The notes: a model not told the origin generated them from the letters alone. Numbered from the stretch's first letter, positions 19,548-31,056 are shown. The stretch: DNA of 64,000 bases from Ichthyophis bannanicus (GCA_033557465.1 CM066031.1:1669912800-1669976799); one strand, 5' to 3'. Made by a program: numbers and translations.

Positions 19548-21208
19548 TCTCCCTGCTGGAGGTAGGGCAGAAGAGTTCCAAGAGTAACCATCCTGAACTT
19601 TTCCTTCACAAAAAACTTGTTTAGGTTTCTGAGATCCAAAATGGGTCGAAGACCACCGGTTCTCTTTGGCACCAGGAAATACCTCGAGTAAAAACCGTGA
19701 CCTTGGAAGTGAGGAGACACAGGCTCCACCGCCTTGTCCAGCAACAGACCCCTGAGCTCCTGGAGGAGAAGGGCTGTATGCAGGGGAGGCCTGGAAGGCT
19801 CCCCTGGAAAGTGTAGCGGAGGTAGTTGGTGAAAATGCAGGGCATAGCCTCTATGGACTATGTCCAGCACCCAACTGTCCTGAGTTATCAGGGGCCACTG
19901 GTGGGCAAACAAGGCTAGGCGGCCTCCTGTGCAGGGCTGGGTCTGCAAGGGAGGTTTGCCTGTACTCAAGGAGTCAAAAAAACCCACCCTGCTGAGTAGG
20001 AGCAGGGGGCGGAGGCTTGGGGGCAGTCTGCCTACGGGGCCCATTACCCAGGCCCTTGGCTTGCTGACCCTGTGGGGCAGGTTGGCAGCCTGATAATGTG
20101 GGTACTGTTTGTAGGCAGTGCCCTTCCTCGGGTAAAAGGGCTTTTTACCCGGGCCCTTCTTTTTATGTGAAGGGGCAGAGGTCTTCCTGGACAGCCTTGT
20201 CCTGGTGAGGTGCTCAGTCTCGAGCTGGGCGGCCTTCTCGGCCACAGGCTTGCCAAAAAGGTTTTCACCTTGGCAAGGGACATCGACCAACTTGTCCTGA
20301 ACCCATGGCTCGAGGTCCGATGACTGCAGCCACGCCTGGCGTCGAGCCACGATGCCAGCAGCCGCTACTCGGGCCGAAGCCTCGAAGCCATCGTAGGTGG
20401 CACGGGACATGAAATTAGAGCATTCCCGTATCCTCGAAGACAAGGACTTAAAACTCTGCAAGGGTTCCCCGGAGAGACCAGCAGAGAACCCGGCCAACTC
20501 CTTGACCAGGTCTCGTAAATACATGCCCATGTACAGCTGGTAAGTCTGGACACGGCAAGCAAGCATGGAGCCCTGAAAACACTTTCTGCCGACTCCATCA
20601 AGGCTGCGGGCTGCCCTACCGGGAGGCACCGCAGAGTGCATCTTCTGACTTTTCAGATGATGCATGGCCGATTCCACAACCATAGAATGGTGCGGCAGCT
20701 GTGCTTTCTGGAAGCCAGGACTCTTGTAGAGTCGATAAATGGAATCGACTCGCTTGCTCAAAACCGGCGCCGAGGCCGGTGCCTCCCACATCCGGAAGAG
20801 AAGCCGCTCCAGCATCAGAGGAACCAGGACAGTAAAGGCCTCCTTCGGAGGAGAGTCGTACTGCAGAGCATTGAGCTCCTCGGCTCGAGGCTCTTCTTCG
20901 CGGTCAGCCGGGATAGCCATGGCAGCGGCCATATCCCGGATAAACTCCGAGAACCTAGTATCCTCCGGAGGGGGATCTACTCTGAGGTTCAGACTCAGGT
21001 GAGTCCGAAGGGACACACCGAGTCTTAAAGGTGTCAGGAGACTCCTCATCTTCGGTTTCCCATGCAGACTCGCCCGAAGTAGAGTCGGGGTCCGACGCTG
21101 TGGGGCCTCTGGGCACGCGCACCGACGCCGGAGGCACCGGCGTCGAGACCCTCGATCCCGAACGGGAGGTCGAGGGAGACCTTGACCGAGGACGACCTCG
21201 AGCCGCAA
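18974..21208 (-). pseudogene. DIRS-B1 Gag C-terminus fused to RT by a frameshift
   Basis: The open frame is 744 residues. The first 370 or so are Gag C-terminus: FSEFIRDMAAAMAIPADRE, LACRVQTYQLYMGMYLRDLV, ARRQAWLQSSDLEPWVQDKL. Without the Gag stop it passes into RT: FLVPKRTGGLRPILDLRNLN, LCSLDLKDAYTHILIHPDH, QYRVLPFGLTSAPRVFTKCL, FPYLDDWLI, and the thumb. In DIRS-B3 Gag ends with QQGGGF and a stop, and RT is in another phase. The fusion here is therefore an indel near 20070, not a native fusion protein. RT itself looks intact to 18974. Confidence 0.75.
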
Positions 21209-21929
21209 GGGACTCGAGTATCGGCTCGGTCTCCAGGGTCGACTTGGAAGTTGATGTCCCGGTGGTCGGGGCAGATGCGCCAGACAGGCTGGCCATCAAT
21301 GCCCGCTGCTGATCCATAAAGGCAGACATTCTGCTCTCCAAGGCTGTCAACCTGAGACTCAGCTCGGGTGATGCAGCAGCCCCTGACTCGGGCCCCGGCA
21401 TCGCCGGGCCAGACGTCGGTATTCGGGGAGGTGAGTCCTCGAGGACAACAGGACTTACGTGTCCAGCAGACTCCGGTTCTATACGAGGAACTTTGGTCGG
21501 CTTCTCCTGGTCCACGGGCCCGGGACGACGGTCGGGGGTCTTATACCTGGACCTCGAGGGTCCAGGGACCTCCACTGACGCTGCCCTCGCGAGCCGCTTC
21601 TTCCTCTTACGTTTCCTGTCGGGGGACCCCCTGTCCGAGGAGCTCCGACGCCTCTCGGGATCGGAATCCCGAGGTGTCGAAGCCTCAGACGAGGTCCGGG
21701 TACGAGCAGAGGCCGAGTCGGAGAAAAGCCTTTCACTTTGCTGCTGACGACTTCGGAGGGCCTTGGAAGACATTTTTCCACATGGCCCGCACGTTTTAGA
21801 ATCGTGGTCCGGGCCCAGGCACCGAAGGCAGCAGTCGTGTGTGTCGGTGAGAGACAATCTTTTTACACCGATCACACTTTTTAAAACCACTGTAAGACAT
21901 GGGGGAAAAAAGGGTCCCCGCGAGGTCAA
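20955..21929 (-). pseudogene. DIRS-B1 Gag N-terminus
   Basis: The Cys array THDCCLRCLGPDHDSKTCGPC is present, but the first C-X2-C is damaged (SVIGVKRL in place of KKCDLC) by a change near 21890. A Ser/Arg/Pro-rich middle region follows, then a segment with LTALESRMSAFMDQQRALM that looks helical, and a Pro/Ser region. The frame ends at 20955. The Gag C-terminus continues in the frame of 18974-21208. Confidence 0.7.
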
Positions 21930-22810
21930 AAGACCGGCCTTCCAGGGAAAAAGAAAAAGTTTAGGCGCGAACGCCTAGCCACTAAGGGCAAAAGCCGAAA
22001 AATAAAAAAGGGGGTTCGATACCGATGTACCGATCTCGGCGGGAGGGGAACCGACATCGAATCCGAAGAAAAGAAGCGAAACAACGCTAGAAAAAAAATC
22101 TACTTTTAACCGGGAAAACAGGACACACGTCCGATGGGCTTCACGGAAAAAAAGAGACTGAGGTAAGATGGTATCTTTAGGCAGGAAGGGAACCGCACAT
22201 GCGTGCCAGCATTCCCAAAGGCTTTCATGGAAAGCTGGGGAAATGCTCCGCTGGGGCTTCATCGGCGTCGATGACACCCATAAGTGAGGACTGACTTCCT
22301 GCTTGGTCCTGGAGAACAAATCTTTCAGAGTGAGATATGTGTATTTATATGTTATATATATATAAAGAGAGACTCAATAACAAGAAGGGGTAAGACCTGC
22401 TTGAGAATATGGATAGAGAACCCCTTACTGGTTACACATGGGAGAACCATGAAGGTGGTTACATGGAAACCAGTGGAATGTTCCTAGTCAGAAGGATAGG
22501 CCTAGATGTCTTTAAATTCTAGACTTTGAATAACCAGATATGGAGATCTACGTGAAGGGGTGCAGAGAAATCCTTAGTCTTAAGACTACAAGTCTGGATC
22601 CTTCTATAACTTCAGTGTGGAGAAAAAGACGCAATATAAGGGAAAACCATATTTGCCCATCTATGAGGGCAATGAGTATAATGCATTCTATGTTCAGCGT
22701 AAGCTCCCATGAAGTATCGGAGATTAGAAGGAATACACTAGACAAGGACCGACTGCAGTGAAAAGAAATGCATCCCTGTTGGAAGAGTTTCACTGGAGAT
22801 GTGGAACAAC

Positions 22811-23038
22811 TCAGGGAATTAAACAGTTCTTTATGCTTTCACGTGATCTAAGCCCTGGTATATTTTCCCTAAAATGAAATTTTAAGTTAGATGGTAGAGT
22901 AGGAAAAAAAACGGTCATGTGGGAACATGACTGGGGAAAACCCTTTAACCATCTGGAAGTTACCCACCAGGAATGGCTCTGACGCTCTCTAGCAAAGGCC
23001 CATAGTTGCAGAGCTTTTTGTAGAATTGCAGAGAGCAT
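22811..23038 (-). pseudogene. RNase H remnant in DIRS-C2
   Basis: The piece MLSAILQKALQLWAFARERQ corresponds to the RH stretch SLCNEALRLWAFAREHQIH of the A group. At 38600-38800 DIRS-C3 has the matching remnant (SAILQRSSPLWALAREHG). No catalytic acidic residue is left in this frame. Confidence 0.55.
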
Positions 23039-23784
23039 GTTGTAGGTTGCTTAGGTGAGATCTGGCTGTTTAATTGCCAGTATGCAACCTAATCTATTCT
23101 GTGGGAGCCAAAGAATTGAAGATGGCTAAGAATAGTAGACAGGCCGGTTGCCAGCAACGATAAATTGTCCAAGTAGGTTTTGGAACCTCTCTTGGGATTA
23201 TCTGTTATTAAGGCAGCAGAAGAGGTTAGGTCCTATAGATTGGAAAAGGACCGACAGACATAATTAGAAGTGATAAAACTCAATTATGGTCTGATAAGCT
23301 GTCTTAAAAGAAATATTTGAAAAGATTGCAGAGGGAGGAAACTGTATGGAAATCACTTACTGGAGTAGGTATTGAAGACAATCCTATGGCTTAAAGGGTA
23401 AGCCCTCCAGTCAAATAGTATCACTCTTGGAGTGAAGTCTCAAGTAAGAGGGATAGAAAGTAATACAGAGCTGTGAAGACTTACAATTTGGTAAGTCTGT
23501 GAAAAAGGTAAAGCTCCCCTGCAGTCAAAAATATGAGATATCCTCGTACAGGACTACTGTCAAGGTAAAGGGCATAGCATACCCTGGAATTAGTTGTTAC
23601 TCCTCTATTTGCTTTAAAAGGAGAGGAGAAACCTGTTACCTGTAGGGCATGACTATCCTTAATAGCTCTAAGAGCTAAAAGAATGGATTCCTCTTGGCAA
23701 GGATTCATGCCTAAAGTGGAGTATGGAGACAGTGTATCACTGACCTCTCAGTAAGGATGAGAAGAACTGTAAACGCTTCTGTTG

Positions 23785-24493
23785 TTAAGTAGCGGTTCTG
23801 AAACTCAACAGGAAAAAGAGATTTAATGAATAAAAGATCAGAAACCCTGCGACTGTTGGGTCTGCTGAGCCTGTTGAGGGTTTGGCTTTCTTAGCCTGGT
23901 AAGATGTTGCCCTTCTTTGGAAACATCTGCATGATGGGTAGAAAGAAGATGAATAAAACTTTTTCCCCTCAGGGGGATAAAGTTTGTTAGGAGATTTTTT
24001 ATTAGCTGGGATAGAGGAAAGTTTTGACAATCCTCTGCAAGCAATAATATCAGTGTTTAACTGATTAGCTTGGAATAAAGCATCCTTGTTAAAGAGATTT
24101 TCACCAGTACAAGAAGCATTTCCCAGCCTTTCTTGTACCCATTTATCCAAGTCTGAAGCTTGGAGCCAGGTCATGCTCCTATGGCTATAGCAGAAGCTCT
24201 GCTAATAGACTCAAAACAGTCCAGGGAAGCACGATTAAGGAATTTAGAGACATTTTGACATGACTGACTAATAAGAGAAAGTCTGCTCTTTTATGTTCTT
24301 GAAAAAAAGGGATCAAAAGCTTTAAGTTCTTTGTGACCTCTTCAAGAGATAATCCCATATAGAAAATATATGAGATAATTCTTGCTGAAAGCATGGATGC
24401 CTGGAAGCATCGACGTCCAAAGGCATCTAAAGTCCTAGACTCACGACCTGGCGGATAAGAAGAGTGCTTCTTTGCATTCTTACTCCGCCTCAT
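23785..24493 (-). pseudogene. DIRS-C2 Gag, C-terminal half
   Basis: Two overlapping pieces give RRSKNAKKHSSYPPGRESR, TLDAFGRRCFQASMLSARII, YMGLSLEEVTKNLK, then TWLQASDLDKWVQERLGNAS and GENLFNKD. These are the conserved helical blocks of DIRS Gag. One frameshift near 24180 separates them. The tail is Lys/Gln/Pro-rich. The helical core matches that of groups A and B but with many changes. Confidence 0.65.
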
Positions 24494-24580
24494 TGCTGAT
24501 TCTACAACAATAGAATGATGAGGAAGTTGAGTCTTTTGAAACCTGGAGAAGGTGGCACCTTGTACATAGTGTCAAGTGTC

Positions 24581-25647
24581 TTAGAATGTGGGGATACAGT
24601 TAAAGGAGTTTCCCCACATTCTTAATAGTAGATCCTGTAAGGTCTGATACAAAGGAAGTATGATAACCTCCTTTGGAATCCAGGGGAATTGCAGGGTCTC
24701 TGAATCCCCTGGTAGGGATTCTTTACCAGGTATAGAAATGGCAAGTAACTTTGCCATATCAAGCAGAAAAGCTTGAAAAGAAATCTCCCCTGAGGAGGAC
24801 CCTCTAAAATGAGGGGTAAAGGTTAGACTTGTTGAAAAATTAGCCTTGGTACCAATGGATTCATCCCAGTCATCGGGATCAGAAGACTTGAACGGATGAA
24901 GCATCGGGTTTTCGCTAAAGCAATGTCTTCGGTACCGCCCCAGGCCGGTACCGAGACAAGTCGGTACCGAATTCTCCATGCTAGAGATCGATTCCAGGCT
25001 CGGCATCGAAGGAAGCGAGTCTGTCGAAGCAAGCATGGACGCTACCGACACCGATGCTGATGTCGATACCGGTACCGAAGCCGATACTGCAGCAACTCCA
25101 GCTGTACCGAAGTAACTGAGAGCGCTAGACTACGTTCATCAGTGAGGAGTGTTTCATCCATCACCATAGCCGATGCCGGGGTGTCGGTATCGCTCGAAGC
25201 GGCCACAACCCCCGAGCATGGCCCAGGTATGTTCATCGAGGTAAGAACCCCGGGAACACCCTGGAGCCCCGTTAATGCTTTGGAGCCCGAAGACTCCCGC
25301 CGGGGCTTTATTGCCAAATTGTCCTCGAGGGCAAGGCCAGAGCCATCTCGATGCTTGGAAGGAGATCTACCACTCGAGGACTGGCTAGTCTTTACAGACT
25401 TTTGTTTGGTTACCTGATCCTGTGAAAAAGAAGATATTCTAGCTGGTAACATCGAATGTGATGTGAACCGGGTATCAAGTTGTGCTCGATCCTGAAGACT
25501 TCTTCTGTTTGAGCTCCAGCAGGAAAGACACTCCAGTGGGCAATGGTCAGGACCTAAACATTTTAGACACCAAGTATGAGTATCTGAAAATATATCTGTA
25601 CCGCCACACTTTGAGCATTTCTTAAGGATAACGGCTGGCTTTTCCAT
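24581..25647 (-). pseudogene. DIRS-C2 Gag, N-terminal half
   Basis: The start at 25647 gives MEKPAVILKKCSKCGG and the full array C-X2-C-X12-C-X2-C-X4-H-X4-C-X2-C (last pair ECLSC). The first frame runs 201 residues to 25042. A second piece (24581-25051) continues with SLPSMPSLESISSMENSVP, present once here but three times in DIRS-C3, and then FQAFLLDMAKLLAISIP. One frameshift near 25045 separates them. Confidence 0.7.
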
Positions 25648-26026
25648 AATGGAAGAATAGAGGCCTAGTGGCCTAGAAACAGTTAGGCACTAAGTACGAA
25701 AAAATTTCTAAATAAAAGAAGAAATTCTTTAGTAAAAAGAAAGAAAAGCACCGGCGGTACTGGTGGCGTCGGGGGAAGGCAGACGCGACCACAAAAAAGT
25801 AAAAATAAAAAGAAGAATTTTCTGCGGTGACAGGAATACGTCCTGCCGGCTCCGCGGAAAACGGAAAACTGATGAGAGGGAAGTGAATGGGTGGGAAGGC
25901 AGCGCGCATGCGTGTGGGATGCTCCCAAAAGCTTTTTTTTTGGACGCTGGGGAGCGTTCCCGCGCAGGCTCCGTCGGAACCCAGGTACCCATATGTGAAG
26001 ACTCATTCCTGCTTGTTCCTGGAGAT

Positions 26027-26765
26027 TTACTGCAACTTTATGAGTACCTGTGGTCCCTGGTGTGTCGCACATTCACTATTTTTAACACAAAACTCATATT
26101 TTCTTATGTAATTTATTTAGGTTCAACATTACCTAAATTTAATTATAACTCATGGACGTTGCAGTCATTGTACTGTAATTCACATTGTACATTCATGTTT
26201 GCACCACGCTGCTTACCCACGGTTGCGTTTTGGTTGAATTTACAAAACCTTTTTCTGTTTTATATTTTAAACAAACAATATTGATTTTATAGAATATAGG
26301 ATACCTTTTAGAGGATCAGTTTTTTCAAACATCAGCTTTTGGTCCTAAGGTAATGACTCTTCAGTCACTCCTGTCTCCTTGTGTTCCGTGATGCATCATT
26401 TTATTATATTAAATTTTTTGAATGATTAATTTTACCCTTCGTTTCCTGCATGTCTCCATTTTAGCATTTATGGTTTGGTTTTATATTTTATTATGTTTGT
26501 TTATTTAATAGACTTTCTTTCATGTTGTTTATACTTTTTGTACATGCATTATTTTATCATATGTCACTTATGTTTTTATATGGTATAATTTTTTACATTC
26601 TTATTATGCTGTTTTGATTTTTTTAGTTATATATTTATTATTATATTATATATATTACTATATTTTTATGTTGTGGTTTATATGCAAGGTTCTTTTTGTG
26701 TTTATTGTTTTATTTTTTAATGATTGTTTTATTTATTATGTTTTTATTATATGTATAATAAACAA
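26027..26765. other. AT-rich stretch without a recognised gene
   Basis: The left part has no similarity to other parts of the window that I can see. From about 26400 it becomes very T-rich (TTTATTATTATATTATATAT and the like). Together with 29867-30041 it may be one Penelope-like segment that the BovB copy interrupts, but that is inference from position only. Confidence 0.4.
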
Positions 26766-26999
26766 ACTGTGCGGAAGAAAGGCCCGGCAATCTACTTCTG
26801 TATCTTGCCATGAAAACCCAATGGATAGTTACAACAAAACAAATTGTGCTATAGTGCTGGAAGATGAGACCCCCAGGTCGGAAGGCACTCAACTAGCTAC
26901 TGGGGAAGAGCTGAAGACTTTACAGAGTAAAGCCAGCATTTATGATGTGGTTGGATCAAAGCCCTCGGGACATTTGACTGCTGATGTAGCTGCGCATGA

Positions 27000-28477
27000 A
27001 ATGAGAGTCAGAAGCTGTAAAGATGTCTTATGCATTGGAACATGGAACGTACGAAGCATGAACCAAGGGAAGTTGGAGATGGTCAAGAATGAAATGGAAC
27101 GTGTATAACTTGATCTGTTCGGTGTCAGCGAAACTGAAATGGACTGGCATCGGGCACTTTGCATCAGATGATCACATGGTCTACTATGCTGGAAATGAAA
27201 GACAAAGAAGAAATGGTGTTGCATTTATAATAAAGAAGAAACTTGCAAGAACTGTAATGAAATACAATGCAGTCAGCGAACACTTAATCTCTATTCGTCT
27301 ACGAGGAATGCCTATCAACACAACTATAATTGAAGTATATGCCCCAACAACAGCTGCAGAAGATAATGAAATTGAAGAGTTCTATGAACAAGTACAAAAT
27401 GAAATTGACAGAACATGCAAACAGGATATCCTGATAGTCATGGGTGACTGGAACGCAAAAGTTGGCAACAAAGAAGGCAAAGCAGTTGGAAAATATGGAC
27501 TTGGCAACAGAAATGAAGCTGGAGAAAGACTGATAGAATTCTGCAAGACCAACGATCTATTCATCTCAAACACCTTCTTCCAGCAACACAAGCGGCGACT
27601 GTACACATGGACTTCACCCAATGGATTGTATAAAAATCAAATTGACTACATTTGTGGAAGTCAACGATGGAAAAGCTCTGTAACATCAACAAAGACAAAA
27701 CCTGGAGCTGACTGTGGTACAGATCATCAACTACTAGTATGCAAACTCAAGCTAAAGTTGAAAAAGAGCAAACCACTCATGAATGCAGCAAAATATGACC
27801 TTGAGATTATACCACTGGAATTTAAAGACTGCCTGCAAAATCGATTTGCTGCTTTAGATACAAATGACAGAGCTCCAGAAGAGTTATGGAATGACATCAA
27901 GAAGGTTGTGTTGGAAGAAAGCGAGAAGTCTCTACAAAAGGTGAAAAAGCAAAAATGGCAAAAATGGATGACGAAAGAAACTCTGAAAATTGCCCAGAAA
28001 CGCAGAGAAGCTAAAGCCAGAGGAGAAAGAAAGACAATAACAGAACTCAACAGAGATTTACAACGTGCAGCAAGACAGGACAAGGAAAAGTACTACAACA
28101 ACGTATGCAAGGAAATAGAAGCAGAAACTATTAGAGGAAGAACAAGATCGGCTTTCCTAAAGCTACGAGAGTTAAAGAAAAAGTTCCAGCCTCGAATTGG
28201 AATGTTACAAGATGCTCAAGGTTCTATGTTGAATGATGCTGAGAAGATCAAGAAAAGGTGGAAGGAATATACAGAATTTTTATATGATAAAGATCAAATG
28301 GACCAACAGCCGTTTCAACCTGTACCTTATGATCGGGAACCATTGGTGATGAAAGAAGAAGTTGAAGCAGCATTGAAAGCCTTATCAAAGAACAATGCAC
28401 CAGGCATTGATAGCATTCCCACAGAAGAATTACAGCAATCTGATGCAGGTGTTACCGTACTTACAAGGCTCTGCTAA
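27000..28477 (+). pseudogene. BovB-like ORF2, endonuclease and start of RT
   Basis: The apurinic-type endonuclease begins with VLCIGTWNVRSMNQGKLEM at about 27030. A stop (TAA at 27106) and a frameshift close to 27130 break it. From 27140 the frame gives LKWTGIGHFASDDH, VYAPTT, MGDWNAKVGN, YTWTSPNG and DYICGS, ending in TDHQLL. These are the active-site motifs of this endonuclease fold. The linker and the first RT segment (NNAPGIDSIPTEEL) follow, to a stop at 28475-28477 where the sequence context suggests an ancestral CAA codon. The endonuclease would nick target DNA for reverse transcription. Confidence 0.8.
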
Positions 28478-29790
28478 GAAATATGGAAGACAACATCATG
28501 GCCAACTGACTGGAAAAGATCTGTGTTTATACCAATACTAAAGAAAGGTGATCCAACTGACTGTGGAAATTATCGCACAATTGCTCTGATCCCACATGCC
28601 AGCAAGCTTCTACTGAAGATCATTCAAAAGAGACTACAACCATACCTGGAACAAGGACTACCTGAAGTGCAAGCAGGGTTCAGGAAAGGGCGAAGAACGA
28701 GAGACATCATTGCGGATGTGAGATGGATCCTTGAAAAGACTAAAGAATACCAAAAGGATATCTATTTGTGCTTTATCGACTATAGCAAGGCTTTTGACTG
28801 TGTAAACCATGAGAAACTCTGGGCCACATTAAGCAGCATGGGTATACCAGAACACCTGATCGTACTCTTGCACAATCTGTACATTGATCAAGAAGCAACA
28901 GTTCGAACGGAACAAGGAGAAACAGAATGGTTTAAAATAAGCAAAGGTGTAAGACAAGGCTGCATACTTTCCCCCTACCTGTTTAATTTATATGCAGAAA
29001 AATCATCAGAGAAGCAGGACTGTATGAAGACAACAGAGGTGTGAAGATTGGTGTAAGACTCATCAACAACCTTCGCTATGCTGATGATACCACATTACTG
29101 GCGGAAAGTGAAGATGATCTGAAACATTTGCTTCTCACAATCAAAGAACATAGTCTCAAAATGGGCCTGCACCTTAATGTAAAGAAGACAAAGATCATGA
29201 CAACTGGCATAATCAACAGGTTCATCGTCGAAGGAGAAGAAATTGAAATCGTGAATAACTTTAACCTACTTGGATCAACTATCAATAAAGAAGCAACAAG
29301 CAGTCAAGAAATCAGACGACGCATTGCTCTTGGCAGAATGGCTATGAAAGACCTAGATAAGATTCTCAAGAACAGAGATGTCACTCTCCATACAAAGATT
29401 CGACTTGTTCAAGCCATGGTATTTTCAATAACATCATATGGATGTGAAAGCTGGACAGTGAAAAAGATAGACAGGAAGAAAATTGATGCCTTTGAATTAT
29501 GATGCTGGTGGCGAATACTGTGTATACCATGGATTGCCCGAAGAACAAACCAGTCGGTACTACAGGAGATCAAACCTAAGCTTTCTTTAGAAGCTCAGAT
29601 GACAAGACTTCGACTTTCATACTTTGGACACATCATGCGAAGAGAGAGATCATTAGAGAGAGAGACATCATGCTTGGCAAAATAGAAGGTCAACGCAAAA
29701 GAGGAAGGCCAGCAATGAGATGGATCGATACAATAACAGCAGCTAAGGGTACCAGTCTGTCAACAATGAGCCGCCTGACTCAAGACTGAA
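28478..29790 (+). pseudogene. BovB-like ORF2, RT and C-terminus
   Basis: The first piece has VFIPILKKGDPTDCGNYRTI, VQAGFRKGRRTRDII, LCFIDYSKAFDCVNHEK (palm motif A) and KGVRQGCILSPYLFNLYAE. A one-base slip near 29000-29040 then moves the frame. The next piece has LRYADDTTLLAE, the catalytic YADD, and LGSTINKEATSSQEIRRRI. After a stop at 29502 the C-terminal ARRTNQSVLQEIKPKLSLEA and LSYFGHIMRRER follow in shifted frames to about 29790. All RT landmarks are present but not in one frame. Confidence 0.8.
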
Positions 29791-29866
29791 GACAATTTAG
29801 GATAGCTATCCAGAGGGTCGCCATGAGTCGACTCCGACTCAACGGCACTTAACAACAATAATTTGG

Positions 29867-30041
29867 GTAGTTATCATTAAATTGTTTTCTGATGTTTTTA
29901 TAGGTTTTTTTGGTGTGCCTCACCCCTGAAAAAGTATATTACGAAACACGGCCTGTGTTGGGTTTGGCCCCCCTTGCATCATATAAGGACCAATAAAAAG
30001 TTGTGAGTTTTCAATACTGCCCACGCCTTTGTACTGTTTGT
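29867..30041 (+). mobile_element. probable Penelope-like terminal segment with a hammerhead-like motif
   Basis: The sequence ...CCCCTGAAAAAG...ACGAAACACGGCCTGTGTTGGG... is of the kind I know from vertebrate Penelope-like terminal repeats, where a hammerhead ribozyme sits before a CAATAAA-type stretch (here ACCAATAAAAAG). The segment lies between the 3' end of BovB and the broken YR of DIRS-D. No Penelope RT or GIY-YIG endonuclease is in the window. Confidence 0.45.
29917..29968 (+). ncRNA. degenerate hammerhead ribozyme-like fold
   Basis: By hand it folds as follows: helix I GCC/GGC plus CCC/GGG (29917-29919 with 29966-29968, 29923-29925 with 29960-29962), core CTGA from 29926, helix II GTA/TAC (29934-29936 with 29940-29942), GAA at 29943-29945, and helix III ACAC/GTGT (29946-29949 with 29955-29958). 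The cleavage-site base would be T29959. The core CUGANGA is changed at the catalytic G8 position to A, so it should be inactive. Confidence 0.4.
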
Positions 30042-30990
30042 TGTCCGCCGGACTCTCTATCCAGGAAGTAATGAGATGCGAAGATATGGACTGAAGACCA
30101 GGTGGCGGCCTGGCAGATGTCTGCCAGCAGGACCAAATCCAGGTTGGCTACTGAGATTGCCATAGCCCTGACCGGATGCGCCATGACCCGGCCTTCCAAC
30201 AGAAGCCTCGCCTCCTCATAAGCCTGAGCAATACAGTCCGCCACCCATGTGGACAGCGTACGCTTGGACACCACCTCCCCCAGCCTACTGGGGTCATAGG
30301 AAATGAAAAGCTGAGAGACTTTACAGTGGTCCTGAGTGCGTTCGATATAGAAGGACAAGGCTCTCTTACAGTCCAAGGTATGGAGGACCATTTCTGCCCG
30401 ACTAGCGTGCGATCTAGGATAAAAGGTAGGAAGGACCAACTCTGGGTTGAGGTGGAAAGAGGACACCACCTTCGGAAGGAACTTGGGATGCATGCGAAAC
30501 ACCACCCTATTCTTGTAAAACCTGGTGTAAAGCGCCTCAGCCACGAGGGCCTGGAGCTCGCTTACCCTACGGGCAGAAGTGAGCGTGAACAGGAAAACCA
30601 CTTTCCAGGAGAGATAGCGAAGGTGGCACAAAGCCAGGGGCTTGAATGGTGGCAGGGTGAGCTGCCTCAACACTACATTGAGATCCCATTCGGTTGTCGG
30701 GGGGGCGAACCGGGGGCTTAGGCAGGAGTAGGCCCCTTAGGAAGCGGGACACCACTGGGTGGGCCAAAAGTGGCTTCCCATCCACCTGATGGTGGTTCGC
30801 CACCAGGACACTGAGGTATACTCTCACAGAGTTAGACATGAGCACTGCATGAGAAAGGTGGAACAGATACTGCAACACAGTGACCACTGGGCAAGAGAAG
30901 GTGTCGGTCCCCCGCTCAGTGCACTAAAGTGCGAATCTACCCACTTAAAAGCATTGGTCTGTCTGGTAGACGCCTTGCGTGAGGGCTAGC
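30042..30990 (-). pseudogene. DIRS-D tyrosine recombinase
   Basis: Two frames make up the gene. The N-terminal part (30567-30990) gives VTVLQYLFHLSHAVLMSNSV and SRFLRGLLLPKPPVRPP. The C-terminal part (30011-30673) gives TSARRVSELQALV (catalytic Arg), MAHPVRAMAIS (H-x-x-R) and ATWSSVHIFASHYFLDRE (Tyr). An indel near 30690 separates them. The reading frame past 30042 runs into foreign DNA. All catalytic residues remain. Confidence 0.7.
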
Positions 30991-31056
30991 AGAACATCCT
31001 CCACCTCTTTAGGGAGGTGGAGCGGGGCTAAAGTCACCCTCTTAGCAGCCACGCTG

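Larger units (their letters stand above)
16571..22316 (-). mobile_element. DIRS-B1 retrotransposon, nearly full length
   Basis: The 5' end (plus orientation ...GTCCTGGAGAA) is at about 22316. The 3' end is at 16571, lacking the outermost 35 bp or so that B3 has. Gene order on the minus strand is Gag (20955-21929 and on), RT (within 18974-21208), RH-MT (18063-19547) and YR (17035-18822). The ICR is at 16802-16900. Frames are long, so this is one of the best kept copies. Its 5' end abuts DIRS-C2. Confidence 0.85.
22317..26026 (-). mobile_element. DIRS-C2, non-autonomous-looking DIRS copy (gag kept, pol mostly gone)
   Basis: The 5' end is at 26026 with the common ITR. Gag follows (23785-25647). 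Downstream of Gag, where A and B have about 3 kb of pol and YR, only about 1.4 kb remains, with one short RH remnant (22811-23038). The same reduced layout, with matching sequence, occurs in DIRS-C3. A shared shrunken pol points to a lineage that spread using enzymes made by others. The 3' end is cut at the DIRS-B1 boundary. Confidence 0.7.
26766..29866 (+). mobile_element. BovB-like RTE retrotransposon, 5'-truncated and mutated
   Basis: The left end has GAAGAAAGGCCCGGCAATCT and AAGGCACTCAACTAGC, sequences I recognise from BovB leaders. The coding part carries endonuclease then RT. The right end reads GTCGCCATGAGTCGACTCCG and ACGGCACTTAACAACAATAA, the hallmark BovB 3' end. It is on the plus strand, opposite to the DIRS copies. 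At least two premature stops and two frameshifts make it inactive. Confidence 0.85.

Noticed and set aside
18974..21208. native Gag-RT fusion protein in DIRS-B1
   Set aside because: B3 shows a Gag stop and an RT in another phase at this place, so the fusion in B1 is best explained by an indel.
20739..21312. plus-strand open frames opposite DIRS-B1 gag
   Set aside because: GC-rich gag DNA gives long open antisense frames. Ser/Arg/Gly-rich products without domains are shadows of Gag.
26614..26892. open frame rich in Phe, Ile and Tyr before the BovB endonuclease
   Set aside because: It is translation of T-rich DNA followed by the BovB leader, and the protein part before about 27000 has no domain.
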